In this document: positions 10,407-19,203 of the stretch, one piece after another
Layout: each line of letters begins with the position of its first letter
How positions within the stretch are numbered: the first letter of the stretch is position 1
DNA from: Blastomonas sp. CACIA14H2
Lineage (GTDB): Bacteria > Pseudomonadota > Alphaproteobacteria > Sphingomonadales > Sphingomonadaceae
DNA: 64,000 nt
Reading direction: 5' to 3'
NCBI GenBank assembly: GCA_000503195.1
Contig: AYSC01000007.1
Coordinates: forward strand, 45,931 to 109,930
Program-made: the position numbers and the translations under genes
Notes under the pieces: generated by a model
Seen by the model: the letters and a program-made list of their open reading frames with translations, nothing else
What the model was told of the DNA's origin: nothing
Database searches by the model: none

Positions 10407-11195
10407 TTACTGATCGCCGCTGGTACCGCCGGCCTGGCTCGATGCCGCCATGGTCTCGACCAGCAGGCCGAGCTGGTTTTCGCAGCCATTCTCGATCAGC
10501 GTTCCGGCCAGTTCGTCCACTTCCGTGGGCACGCTCGGCAGGACGACCAGGTCGATCTTGCGCGCGACGCCATCCGGACCGGTGAGAGTGTAGCTGCCCG
10601 TGGCGACTGGCAGTTCGGCCATCGGCCACAGCCGGTTGCCCGATCCCTTCTTCCAGTCGATCGTCGCCATGCTGCCGGTTCCGGCAAGCTTCAGCTGGAC
10701 GTCCTGATCGACCTTGGCGCGCCAGAACATCAGGCGGGCCGGTTCAGCCACGCAGAACTTGCCCGACTGGCTGGCATCGATGAACCACAGGTTGGGGCTG
10801 CGCGGCGTTGCCGGAGCCACTGCCTTGGTGGGGGCGCCACGAACGGCCCCGGTGCGGCTGCGGGTCGCCGGGCCACCGGTGGCGAGCAGGCTGGCAATCT
10901 GCGTGCTCTGCGTCTGGTCGCGCTTGACCGTGCCGTCGAGCGTGAACGTGCCGGGTCCGGAAAGCACGCGGGTGCCGGCCTTGTCGAGCACGGTGACCTT
11001 GTCGCTGGCCTTGAGCACCACCTTGGTGTTGGCGGGCAGCTTCTTGCCGGCGGGATATTGCGCCGCCGAAGGTCCGACCGAGCGCACCACCATCGACTGG
11101 GCCACCGCGCCAGTGCTGGCGGCCGCGCCGAGAGTAAAGACTGCACCAAACGCAAGCGCCCGGCGAAGTACGGACTTCCTTTCAACCGAGAACAT
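10407..11195 (-). CDS. Secreted FecR-like beta-domain protein, partner of the CHASE2 cyclase
   Basis: The start at 11195 is chosen because AAGGAGA lies five bases upstream and the protein then opens with a clear signal peptide (MFSVERK, hydrophobic core, cleavage near AVAQS at residue 34). The mature 228-residue part begins with a FecR-like beta sandwich (YPAGKKLP, LSGPGTF), then a linker and a second beta-rich region. There is no catalytic motif. The start overlaps the end of the cyclase gene by 14 bases, so the two are co-translated. Small FecR-domain or SH3-like proteins commonly sit beside CHASE2 cyclases; I infer that this one acts in the periplasm as a partner or ligand of the CHASE2 sensor. 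Confidence 0.7.
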   Translation of the reverse strand: MFSVERKSVLRRALAFGAVFTLGAAASTGAVAQSMVVRSVGPSAAQYPAGKKLPANTKVVLKASDKVTVLDKAGTRVLSGPGTFTLDGTVKRDQTQSTQIASLLATGGPATRSRTGAVRGAPTKAVAPATPRSPNLWFIDASQSGKFCVAEPARLMFWRAKVDQDVQLKLAGTGSMATIDWKKGSGNRLWPMAELPVATGSYTLTGPDGVARKIDLVVLPSVPTEVDELAGTLIENGCENQLGLLVETMAASSQAGGTSGDQ

Positions 11196-13218
11196 AGCTT
11201 TCTCCTTTTTGTGTCTGACCAAGTCGCTTGAACAGATTCGCGATGGCCTCTTCCTGCCCCAATTCCGCAAGCTGCGATGTGAGTTGAACCACAGCCTCGC
11301 TATTTCCTGCTTCATGCGCCGCCACCAGCTCGGCAATCGCCTGGCGTTCGCTTTCCGGCCTGTCGGGCGCGGGCTCGAATATATCGACCGGTTTCGCGCG
11401 CCCCCTTAGCACGATCCGGCCCATCGGGCGATACCAGTCGAGGCCCGAGCGCTCCGCCGCCTCGCGGCTGACCAGCACGCGCGTATCGAGATTCTTGTTC
11501 GCCGCCTCGAGCCGCGCCGCGGTGTTCATGCTGTCGCCGAACGCGGTGTACTGGATGCGCCCCTCGCCGCCGAAATTGCCGACGATCGCCTCGCCGAAAT
11601 GCACGCCGACGCGGGTGCGGCCGATCGGCGGGACGCCTTCGGGCGCGGACTTGCGGAAATCCTCGCCCGCCTCGTACATAGCCCAGGCGGCACGGACCGC
11701 GCGCTCGCCATCGTCGGGAAAGCCGATCGGTGCGCCCCAGAAGGCGACAACCGCATCGCCCACGAACTTGTCGAGCGTGCCGCCATATTGCAGCACGACA
11801 TCGGCGAGCCGATCGAGATAGTTGTTGAGCAGGAAGGCGACCATTTCCGGCTCGATCGCATGGGTGAGCTTGGTAAAGCCCTCCAGATCGGTGAAGACGC
11901 AGAAGATCTCGCGCTTCTCGCCGTGCAGCGCCAGCTTGTCCGGGTCCTTCAGGATTTCCGCCGCGACCGAACGGGGCAGATACTTGCCCAGCGCGTTCTG
12001 CGCGAAGGCGCGCTGCTTGGATCCGACCACGCGCGCTGCCGCCCCGACCGAGGTATAGGCGAGCAGCCATCCGGTCGCCCAGCCGAAGCTCGGCAGGTTG
12101 AGCGTATCGAAGCCCTCATATTGCAGGATGAACGGCGCGGTCATGAAGAACAGGATCTGGCTGCCGAGCAATATCCCCATGATCCAGGCGCGCGCCTGGC
12201 TGATCGCGGTGATGCACCCGGCAATCACCACCGCGAGTGCCATGACCCAGAGCGACCAGTTGGGGAAGGAAAACGGCTGATCCTTGTCGAGCAGCTGCGA
12301 CATCATGTGCGCGTGCACTTCCAATCCGATCATCTGCGATTCGCCGGTCACGACGTCGCCGATCCGGGTGAGCGGCGTATCGAACTTGTCGAAATCGACG
12401 AAATCGCCGCCGATCAGGACATGCCGCCCCTTGACCTCGCTTGCGACGAACTCGGCGCTGGCCGGATCGGCGAACAGGTCGATCGGCAACTTGTTGATCA
12501 CCGGACGATCCGAGGACAGCGGCAGGCGGAAGCGGATCGCGCCGCGATAATCGGCAAAGTCCGGATTCGGCGGCGTCATCGCGCGCACCATGATCGGCGG
12601 CAGGTTCTTGGGCTGGTCGGGCCAGCGGCGGGCCACCCCGTCCGAATCGGTGACGAGGCGAATGCTCGTCGGCTTGGTCTTGTCGGTGGTGATGTCCTTG
12701 AGAAAGCCTTCGAGAAACTGCTGCTGGCGGAATTGGATCGCCTCGGTATTGGTCGCGTTGCTGGCATAGGCGACATGCGTCGGCGTGCGCATGTTCCGAA
12801 GTGCTGTCTTCAGCGCCTCGTCATCGTCCTGCGGCTGGTCGAACAGGATATCGATGCCGATCGACTTGGCGCCCATCTTGTCGATATTGGTCAGCGCATT
12901 GGCCAGGATGGTGCGATCGACCGGCGAGCGCTGGCCGGTATCAATCAGCGTGTCGTCGGTATAGACGACCATGAGGATGCGCGGGTCCTGGTCGACCTTC
13001 TTGGCGAAATTGGCCGCGCGCATGTCGTACATGGCATTTTCGGCATCGCCGAGCAACGGCATCTCGGTACTGTAGCGCGCGACAGCCACCGCAAACACCA
13101 GAAAGCCCAGCGTCGCCAGCAGCCGCACCAGCCCCAGCTGGCGGATCAGCCGGGTCGCCGAACGTCCCACCTCTTCGCGGCTGGTCGCCACATCGGTGCT
13201 GTCTGCCCTGCTTGCCAT
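11182..13218 (-). CDS. CHASE2-domain adenylate/guanylate cyclase
   Basis: A 678-aa membrane sensor that makes a cyclic nucleotide. Order of parts: cytoplasmic N-terminus, a transmembrane helix near 30-47, a periplasmic CHASE2 domain (about 60-305, with GIDILFDQP typical of the fold), three closely spaced transmembrane helices (about 325-405), then a class III cyclase domain. The metal aspartates lie in FTDLEGFT and in the FVGDAVVAFW region, and the motif VGVHFGEAIVGNFG is present. Which nucleotide is made cannot be decided here. It is first in a two-gene unit with the overlapping FecR-like gene. Confidence 0.92.
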   Translation of the reverse strand: MASRADSTDVATSREEVGRSATRLIRQLGLVRLLATLGFLVFAVAVARYSTEMPLLGDAENAMYDMRAANFAKKVDQDPRILMVVYTDDTLIDTGQRSPVDRTILANALTNIDKMGAKSIGIDILFDQPQDDDEALKTALRNMRTPTHVAYASNATNTEAIQFRQQQFLEGFLKDITTDKTKPTSIRLVTDSDGVARRWPDQPKNLPPIMVRAMTPPNPDFADYRGAIRFRLPLSSDRPVINKLPIDLFADPASAEFVASEVKGRHVLIGGDFVDFDKFDTPLTRIGDVVTGESQMIGLEVHAHMMSQLLDKDQPFSFPNWSLWVMALAVVIAGCITAISQARAWIMGILLGSQILFFMTAPFILQYEGFDTLNLPSFGWATGWLLAYTSVGAAARVVGSKQRAFAQNALGKYLPRSVAAEILKDPDKLALHGEKREIFCVFTDLEGFTKLTHAIEPEMVAFLLNNYLDRLADVVLQYGGTLDKFVGDAVVAFWGAPIGFPDDGERAVRAAWAMYEAGEDFRKSAPEGVPPIGRTRVGVHFGEAIVGNFGGEGRIQYTAFGDSMNTAARLEAANKNLDTRVLVSREAAERSGLDWYRPMGRIVLRGRAKPVDIFEPAPDRPESERQAIAELVAAHEAGNSEAVVQLTSQLAELGQEEAIANLFKRLGQTQKGESYVLG

Positions 13219-13535
13219 GTCGTCAGTCGCTGCCCCCCGGCGTGTCGCGATCGATGCGCAGTGGCGGCGCGGCGCAAGAAGAGGCCATGGCGGAGGGCAG
13301 TCTCTGCCCGCCTGGCCCGGCCTCGCTCCGATATGCGCACTTTACCATGATCGCACCCCCAGGCCCGCTGCCCCCATGCAGCGTGCCGATTGAGAAATCT
13401 GCCCTCGGTGCGACCCGGTCGGGATTCGTTTCGAATGCTATAGTCTGCCGATGCCGGGCTGACCAGTTGTCGCCGCAGCCCGGAGGATCATTATGCGACG
13501 GTCATGTGAACCGGATATGGCCGGACGGGATAACG
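13219..13535. other. Intergenic region with an orphan ribosome binding site
   Basis: No established gene lies between the cyclase start and the nitroreductase stop. On the plus strand there is a TATAGT hexamer at 13439-13444 and an ideal GGAGG at 13482-13486, six bases before an ATG at 13493. That ATG opens a 48-codon frame running to 13639, antisense to the end of the nitroreductase gene. Its arginine-rich, low-complexity translation does not look like a known protein, so I do not call it a gene. Confidence 0.4.
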
Positions 13536-14207
13536 TCAGAAGCCCCGAAACTGGATCGCGTCATCGATCTCGACGCGCGGCACGGCAAAATTGTTCACCG
13601 CCGCGTCCGGATTGCGATAGCCCACTGCCATGCCGGTGAAGAAGATATAGTCGTCGCCGATGTCGAGCAGCTCGCGCATATAACGCCCGTACATCGCCCA
13701 GATTTCCTGCGGGCAGCTGTCCAGCCCGGCCTCGCGCAACAGCAGCATCACCGTCTGCAGCCACATGCCCATGTCAGACCATTGCGGCGGGCCCATATAG
13801 GTGCGGCAATAGGTGAAGATCTGCACCGGCGCGCCGAAGCTGTCCCAGTTGCGCATCATCTGTTTCACCCGGCCTGCGCCATCCTCGCGGCCGATGCCCA
13901 GCGCATCGAACATCGCCTGGCCGACCGCGCGGCGCTGCTGCTCGTAGCGGCCCTCGAGCCCGGAGGGATAGATGGCATATTCCATCCCCTCGCCCATCGG
14001 CGCGCTCTGCGCCTTGGCCTTGATCTTCGCGGTCAGCTCGGCCAGCGGCTCGCCCGTCAGCACCACCGCGTTCCACGGCTGGGTGTTGCCGCCCGAGGGC
14101 GCGCGCTGCGCCTTGGCCAATATCTCGCGGATCGTCTCCAGCGGCACCGGATCAGGCAGAAAATCGCGCACGGAACGGCGGGTGGCGACGGCTTCGGATA
14201 CGTTCAA
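13536..14207 (-). CDS. Nitroreductase family protein
   Basis: A 223-aa FMN-dependent oxidoreductase of the nitroreductase/flavin reductase superfamily. It has the N-terminal FMN phosphate-binding motif VATRRSVRDF and later AQRAPSGGNTQPW (about 34-46), which contacts FMN; the C-terminal region with ICTFTG-like strands is present as YIFFTGMAVGY. These enzymes reduce quinones, nitroaromatics or other conjugated substrates with NAD(P)H; the physiological substrate is not evident. It appears monocistronic. Confidence 0.88.
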   Translation of the reverse strand: MNVSEAVATRRSVRDFLPDPVPLETIREILAKAQRAPSGGNTQPWNAVVLTGEPLAELTAKIKAKAQSAPMGEGMEYAIYPSGLEGRYEQQRRAVGQAMFDALGIGREDGAGRVKQMMRNWDSFGAPVQIFTYCRTYMGPPQWSDMGMWLQTVMLLLREAGLDSCPQEIWAMYGRYMRELLDIGDDYIFFTGMAVGYRNPDAAVNNFAVPRVEIDDAIQFRGF

Positions 14208-14309
14208 GGCTGGGTCTCCCTACAGGGTTTAATCGCTTGATTAAACGGGAGCAGGAACTTTGGCAAGGCGAGCTTACGGGAGGCGCAGCGATCTCGCGAG
14301 CTCGCTAAG

Positions 14310-14455
14310 GACGTCCCTCGACTTCGCTCGGGACAAACGGATGTGGGTGCGTATTTGGTGCGCGCGCGATCGGTTGGCCTAGGCCGCTCACAACGCTTCC
14401 CGGCCGTGATCCGCCACAGCCTTCCCCGTTTGTCCCGAGCGAAGTCGAGGGACGT
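14310..14455. repeat. Palindromic repeat, family B, split pair
   Basis: A left arm ACGTCCCTCGACTTCGCTCG...GACAAACGG (14310-14340) and an inverted right arm CCCGTTTGTCCCGAGCGAAG... (14424-14455), separated by about 84 bases of unrelated sequence. It lies between the nitroreductase and cobT genes, and no gene is visible in the rest of that gap. Confidence 0.75.
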
Positions 14456-14478
14456 GGCACGCCGCCCCGCCCCCGCGA

Positions 14479-16302
14479 TCACTCGTCGTCGAACAGGCCC
14501 GCCAGCTGTTCGACCATCGTGCCGCCCAGTTGCTCGGCATCCATGATGGTCACCGCGCGGCGATAATAGCGGGTCACGTCATGACCGATGCCGATCGCGA
14601 TCAGCTGCACCGGCGACATCTTCTCGATCCAGTCGATCACCTTGCGCAGATGCTGTTCCAGATACGCACCGTGATTGACCGAGAGCGTCGAATCGTCGAC
14701 CGGCGCGCCGTCCGAGATCACCATCAGCACGCGGCGCTCCTCGGGACGTCCGATCAGACGGTTGTGCGCCCAGAGCAGAGCCTCGCCGTCGATATTCTCC
14801 TTGAGCAGGCCTTCGCGCATCATCAGGCCCAGATTCTTGCGCGCGCGCCGCCAGGGTTCGTCGGCCTTCTTGTAGATGATGTGGCGCAGATCGTTGAGGC
14901 GGCCGGGCAGCGGCGAGCGGCCATGCGCCAGCCAGTCCTCGCGGCACTGGCCGCCCTTCCACGCCTTGGTGGTGAAGCCCAGGATCTCGGTCTTGACGCC
15001 GCAGCGTTCGAGCGTGCGCGCCATGATGTCCGCGCTGATCGCCGCGATGCTGATCGGGCGACCGCGCATCGAGCCCGAATTGTCGATCAGCAGCGTCACG
15101 ACGGTATCGCGGAACTCGGTATCGCGCTCGATCTTGTACGACAGCGAATGGCCGGGCGCGACGACGACGCGCGCCAGCCGCGCGGCATCGAGCATGCCTT
15201 CTTCCTGGTCGAAATCCCAGCTGCGGCTCTGCTGCGCCATCAGACGGCGCTGCAAGCGGTTGGCAAGCTTGGTCACCGCGCCCTGCAGATGCGCGAGCTG
15301 CTGGTCGAGATAGGCGCGCAGCCGCAGCAGCTCGTCCTCGTCGCACAGGTCGGTCGCCTCGACCACCTCGTCGAAGCGCGTGGTCCAGGCCTTGTACTCG
15401 AAATCATTGGGCAGGTCGGTCCAGGGGCGGTTGGGCCGCGTCGGCATCATGCCGTCGTCGCCCATCTCGCCGGGGTCGCCATCGTCCCCCTGCTCCATCT
15501 CGCCTTCGGTCTCCGAGGAATCGCCTTCCTCGTTCTCGCCGGTCTGCTCTTGCCCACGCGCCTCGGTCTGGCCCTGGTCGGTGCCGTCCTGCTCGCCCTC
15601 CTGATCCTCGGGCTCGCCCTGTTCGGACGAATCGTCCTCGTCGCCCTCGTCCTGGCTGTCCTCCTCGTCCATCTGGCCTTCGGTGAGCTCCAGATGTTCG
15701 AGCAGCCGGTTGGCGAGCGCGGCGAAGCCGGCCTGGTCGTCAAGCGACAGCGCCAGATTGTCGATATCCTCGCCGCCCTTGCTCTCGATCCACTCGCGCA
15801 CCAGATTGACGCCCGCGACGCTGTCCGCAGGCATCGGCGTGCCGGTGAGCCGTTCGCGCACGATCAGGCCGAGCGCGGTCGAGATCGGCACCTCGTCGGC
15901 GCGCGTCGCGCGGCTGATCGGGTCGGAGCGCATCCGCATCTCGAGCGCCGCATCGAGGTTCGCGCCCAGCCCGCGCATCGACCGCGTGCCGAGCGCCTCG
16001 ATCCGCACCTGCTCGACCGCATCGAACGCCGCGCGCGCCACCGCCTCGCGCGGGGCGTTGGCGGCGTGCTGCATCGGGTTGTGATGTTTCAGCCGCAGCG
16101 CATAGAGATCGGCAAAGCCGCGCGCCTCGGCGACCTGATCGGCGGGCAGCTTGCGCCCCGGCATCGGCACGCGCAGCTTGGTGCCAGATTGCGACGGCGG
16201 ATCGGCGGTGAACGCCACCTCGATCTCGGGCTGGCTGGCGATCGCCCGCGCGGTCCCGGCCAGCACGTTCTTCAGGTCATCGAGCGGAGTGCGGTTGGTC
16301 AT
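14479..16302 (-). CDS. cobT: Cobaltochelatase subunit CobT (VWA domain)
   Basis: With CobS it forms the AAA+/VWA motor that drives cobalt insertion by CobN in aerobic B12 synthesis. The 607-aa protein has a helical N-terminal domain, a long acidic low-complexity linker rich in Glu, Asp, Gln and Gly (about residues 215-285), and a C-terminal von Willebrand A domain with the MIDAS motif [11 protein letters not shown] near 398-408. No cobN or other corrin-ring gene is in the window, so an alternative role as a generic MoxR-type metal chaperone partner should be kept open. It lies downstream of a penicillin-binding protein gene on the same strand. Confidence 0.92.
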   Translation of the reverse strand: MTNRTPLDDLKNVLAGTARAIASQPEIEVAFTADPPSQSGTKLRVPMPGRKLPADQVAEARGFADLYALRLKHHNPMQHAANAPREAVARAAFDAVEQVRIEALGTRSMRGLGANLDAALEMRMRSDPISRATRADEVPISTALGLIVRERLTGTPMPADSVAGVNLVREWIESKGGEDIDNLALSLDDQAGFAALANRLLEHLELTEGQMDEEDSQDEGDEDDSSEQGEPEDQEGEQDGTDQGQTEARGQEQTGENEEGDSSETEGEMEQGDDGDPGEMGDDGMMPTRPNRPWTDLPNDFEYKAWTTRFDEVVEATDLCDEDELLRLRAYLDQQLAHLQGAVTKLANRLQRRLMAQQSRSWDFDQEEGMLDAARLARVVVAPGHSLSYKIERDTEFRDTVVTLLIDNSGSMRGRPISIAAISADIMARTLERCGVKTEILGFTTKAWKGGQCREDWLAHGRSPLPGRLNDLRHIIYKKADEPWRRARKNLGLMMREGLLKENIDGEALLWAHNRLIGRPEERRVLMVISDGAPVDDSTLSVNHGAYLEQHLRKVIDWIEKMSPVQLIAIGIGHDVTRYYRRAVTIMDAEQLGGTMVEQLAGLFDDE

Positions 16303-16349
16303 GCGCTATCGCTGGAGATGCAGGGCCCCGATGTCAAGCAAGCGCGAGG

Positions 16350-18308
16350 CTATTGCGGCGGTTCGGGCGGCGGCGGCCGCTGCCGCTGGACATTCGCGCC
16401 ATTGCCGTCGACCGTCACCTCGACCGGGGCCCCGCCGACATCTCCCGAAATGGTCAGCCCATCCGGCGTGACGCGGACATTCGCGCCGCCGACCTGGCCT
16501 TCGATCTCACCCTCCAGCAGCGGGCCGATCACCGGATCGGGATCGACCTCCTCGGGCGGCGCGACGGGCGCGGCGCGGCGCTGCGGCACGGCACCGGGCA
16601 GCGCCTCGCCCATGAACTGCCGCCAGATGCGCGCGGGCAGCCCGCCGCCGCGAATGCCCTGCATGGGGCTGTTGTCATCGTTGCCGATCCACACGCCCAC
16701 GACCAGATCGCCGGCATAACCGATGAACAGCGCGTCGCGATTGTCCTGGCTGGTGCCGGTCTTGCCGAAATTGGGGATGTTGAGGCTCGCCGCGCGGCCC
16801 GTTCCGCGATTGACCGCCGCGCGCAGCATGTCCTGCATCTGCTCGTGCACGCGCGACGAATAGCGATCGGGCCCGTCGACCAGCCATTCGAACCAGCCCT
16901 GCTCCTCACGCTTGAACGCGTGCGGCTCGACCGGCCACTGGTTGCCCGCGACCCCGGCAAAGGCCGCGGTCATCTCGAGCAAGGTTGCGCTGCCGCTGCC
17001 CAGCGCCAGGCTGGGATCGCCCTCGGTGAACGGCCCCTTGAGGCCGAGCTGCGTCGCCTGCTTGATCACCTTCTCGCTGCCGACCTTCTGGAACAGGCGG
17101 ACGGCGGCGACATTGCTCGAATGCACGAACGCCTCTTCGAGGCTGATGGTACCGCGATAGCGGTCCCCGGCGTTGCGCGGGCGATAGCTTCCGGTGGTGA
17201 TCGGGCTGTCCTCGATGACCGAATCCGGCTCCATCCCCGCTTCGAGCGCCGCCAGCCAGACGAACAGCTTGAAGGTGGAGCCGGGCTGACGCTTCGCCTG
17301 GGTCGCGCGGTTGAAGGGCGATTGCGCGTGATCCTTGCCGCCGACCATCGCGACGACCTCGCCATTGGTGCGCATCGCCACCAGCGCGACCTGCGCCTTG
17401 CCGAGGCCAGCACGCGCGACGATGCGCTCTGCCGCGCGTTGAAGCCGCGCATCGAGCGTGGTCGTCAGCGTCAGACGGCTGTGCGACATCTCGGTGAGCG
17501 CGCGCGCCTGGGGCATCGCCCAGTCGGCGAAATAGGTGCCATTGGCGAGCTTGGGCCGCTCGTGCACATCGAGCCGCGGCTGCGGCAGCGCATCGGCCTC
17601 GGCTTGCGTCAGATAGCCGGCATCGACCATGGCGGCGCGCACCATTGCCGCGCGCTTGCTCGCGCCCTGCCAGTTGCGCGTCGGCGCAAAACGCGAGGGG
17701 GCCTGGACCAACCCGGCGAGCAGGATCGCCTGTTCGGGCTTCAGCTTTTCGGGCTGACGATAGAAATAGTGGAGCGAGGCGGCGCGCAAGCCATAGACAT
17801 TATCGCCGAAATAGGCGTTCGACAGATACCGGCTCAGGATCTCGTCCTTGCTCAGCCAGGCCTCCAGCCAGAAGGCGATCAGCATCTCGCGCAGCTTGCG
17901 CGTCAGGCTGCGTTCGGGGGTGAGGAAGCTGATCTTGGCGAGCTGCTGCGTGATCGTGCTGCCGCCCTGTACGCTGCTGCCGGTGATGTTCGACCACAGC
18001 GCACGCGCCAGCCCGCGCGGGTCGATGCCCCAGTGCGAATAGAAGCGCCGGTCCTCGATCGCGAGGAACGCTTCGACCACATGCGGCGGGAGCCTGTCCA
18101 CCGCCACCGGCTCCTCGACCACCGCGCCGCTGCGCGCGATCGGCGTGCCATCGGCGGCGAGCAGCGTGATCTCGGGCGGCGCGATCGGCTCGAGCGACTT
18201 GGAAAGCGGTGCGGTGATCGCCAGCCAGGCGAGCAAGATCAGGAACAGCGCGACCAGCCCGGCCAGCACGCGCCTGGCCCACCATCCTCGCGTGCGCGGG
18301 GGCTTCAC
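16350..18308 (-). CDS. Class A penicillin-binding protein (bifunctional transglycosylase/transpeptidase)
   Basis: Polymerises and cross-links peptidoglycan. After a single membrane anchor (about 12-30) comes a GT51 domain with the catalytic glutamate in IEDRRFYSHWG and GGSTITQQLAK. The transpeptidase domain has the serine motif PGSTFKLF, the SSN motif in VHSSNVAAV and KTGTSQDN. Only GTG 18308 is available as a start in this frame. The same frame is open for about 50 codons upstream with protein-like sequence (ARNPWLDPAD) but contains no ATG, GTG or TTG. A promoter-like TATAAT and an ATG at 18442 lie in another frame, so the true N-terminus may be hidden by a one-base deletion in the G6 run at 18375-18380. 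Confidence 0.9.
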   Translation of the reverse strand: MKPPRTRGWWARRVLAGLVALFLILLAWLAITAPLSKSLEPIAPPEITLLAADGTPIARSGAVVEEPVAVDRLPPHVVEAFLAIEDRRFYSHWGIDPRGLARALWSNITGSSVQGGSTITQQLAKISFLTPERSLTRKLREMLIAFWLEAWLSKDEILSRYLSNAYFGDNVYGLRAASLHYFYRQPEKLKPEQAILLAGLVQAPSRFAPTRNWQGASKRAAMVRAAMVDAGYLTQAEADALPQPRLDVHERPKLANGTYFADWAMPQARALTEMSHSRLTLTTTLDARLQRAAERIVARAGLGKAQVALVAMRTNGEVVAMVGGKDHAQSPFNRATQAKRQPGSTFKLFVWLAALEAGMEPDSVIEDSPITTGSYRPRNAGDRYRGTISLEEAFVHSSNVAAVRLFQKVGSEKVIKQATQLGLKGPFTEGDPSLALGSGSATLLEMTAAFAGVAGNQWPVEPHAFKREEQGWFEWLVDGPDRYSSRVHEQMQDMLRAAVNRGTGRAASLNIPNFGKTGTSQDNRDALFIGYAGDLVVGVWIGNDDNSPMQGIRGGGLPARIWRQFMGEALPGAVPQRRAAPVAPPEEVDPDPVIGPLLEGEIEGQVGGANVRVTPDGLTISGDVGGAPVEVTVDGNGANVQRQRPPPPEPPQ

Positions 18309-18545
18309 CGGCTCCGGCGCAGCCTGGCCTATATCGGCCGGATCAAGCCACGGATTGCGCGCCTCCCCCAGCCCGGGGGGCGGCCAGGACGCATCGGCAG
18401 CAGAAGCCCCGCCAACCCAAAACGCCCCGATCCGAATCGCATTTTCCTGAACACAGTTGGTGTATTATATGATTATGACAGCGAGGGCGAGAGGGGTGTG
18501 TTGGCGGAGATAACACATGCCAGACCGAAATTGCATCAAGACGCT
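18309..18545. other. Upstream region of the penicillin-binding protein gene
   Basis: On the minus strand a TATAAT hexamer (about 18465-18470) is followed by AGGAAA and an ATG at 18442. This is out of frame with the downstream gene, as described there. No other gene is visible before the repeat pair that starts at 18546. Confidence 0.4.
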
Positions 18546-18666
18546 CCCTCACCCCCACCCCAGCCCTCCCCCATCGAGGGGGAGGGAGCTCTGTTGCACG
18601 TCCACATATGCTCAGCGCGCATTAATGCCCTCCCCCTTGATGGAGGAGGGTTGGGTGGGGGTGAGC
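18546..18666. repeat. Inverted pair of family E repeats (left side of DUF559 gene)
   Basis: A forward unit containing CCCTCCCCCATCGAGGGGGA (18546-18590) and an inverted unit ending TTGGGTGGGGGTGAG (18627-18666), with a 36-base spacer. The right unit overlaps the 3' end of the DUF559 gene and encodes its last residues. A second pair is at 19027-19143 and a lone unit is at 49671-49710. Confidence 0.8.
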
Positions 18667-19014
18667 GTCCCGGATTGCGCTATCGATCACCATGAATACG
18701 CCCTCCTCCGCTGTCAGCACATCATAGTTCGTAAATCGAATCACCCGATAGCCCTGCCCCTCGATCGCCGCTGTGCGCGCCGCATCGACCTGAACATCGT
18801 GCTGGCTCCCATCCACCTCGATGACCAGCCTCACCCGATGGCTGGCGAAGTCGGCAATATACTGGAGCAACGGCACCTGCCGACGGAACCTCGCCTCGGG
18901 GAAGTTTTCTCGCAACAGGGTCCACATCCTGCGCTCGGCATCGGTCATGTCGCGCCGCAGCCGCCGGGCCAATTTGGTGGCGGTTGCCGGTGGATGATGT
19001 TTCACCGACAGCAC
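18622..19014 (-). CDS. DUF559 endonuclease-domain protein (Vsr-like fold)
   Basis: A 130-aa protein of the DUF559 family, which shares the restriction-endonuclease-like fold with Vsr mismatch nucleases. It shows the family pattern: LRRDMTDAERRMW, FRRQVPL, then the putative catalytic strand IEVDGSQHD with acidic residues, and YRVIRFTNYDV. Its biochemical function is not established. The last dozen residues (HPHPTLLHQGGGH) are read from a family E repeat, so they are probably not part of the fold. It is bracketed on both sides by inverted repeat pairs and interrupts the cobS/cobT neighbourhood, which suggests insertion as a small unit. Confidence 0.8.
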   Translation of the reverse strand: MLSVKHHPPATATKLARRLRRDMTDAERRMWTLLRENFPEARFRRQVPLLQYIADFASHRVRLVIEVDGSQHDVQVDAARTAAIEGQGYRVIRFTNYDVLTAEEGVFMVIDSAIRDAHPHPTLLHQGGGH

Positions 19015-19026
19015 CCTGACGGCCGA

Positions 19027-19143
19027 TCACCCCACCCCAGCCCTCCCCCATCAAGGGGGAGGGAGTTGGGCAGTGCAATGGAAACAGATGATCGCCCACT
19101 AAAGCCCTCCCCCTCGATGGGGGAGGGTTGGGTGGGGGTGATG
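19027..19143. repeat. Inverted pair of family E repeats (right side of DUF559 gene)
   Basis: A forward unit with CCCTCCCCCATCAAGGGGGA (19027-19065) and an inverted unit with CCCTCGATGGGGGAGGGTTG (19102-19140). It mirrors the pair at 18546-18666, so the nuclease gene is flanked on both sides. Confidence 0.8.
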
Positions 19144-19203
19144 GTGCCGGATTGAGCAAGGCAAGATCATAATCGCTCACCCCTCGCCCCCAGGATCCGC
19201 CGT

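Noticed and set aside
18546..19143. Repeated GC-rich units resembling a small CRISPR array
   Set aside because: The units alternate in orientation, are palindromic, have irregular spacing and surround a gene; no cas genes are present.
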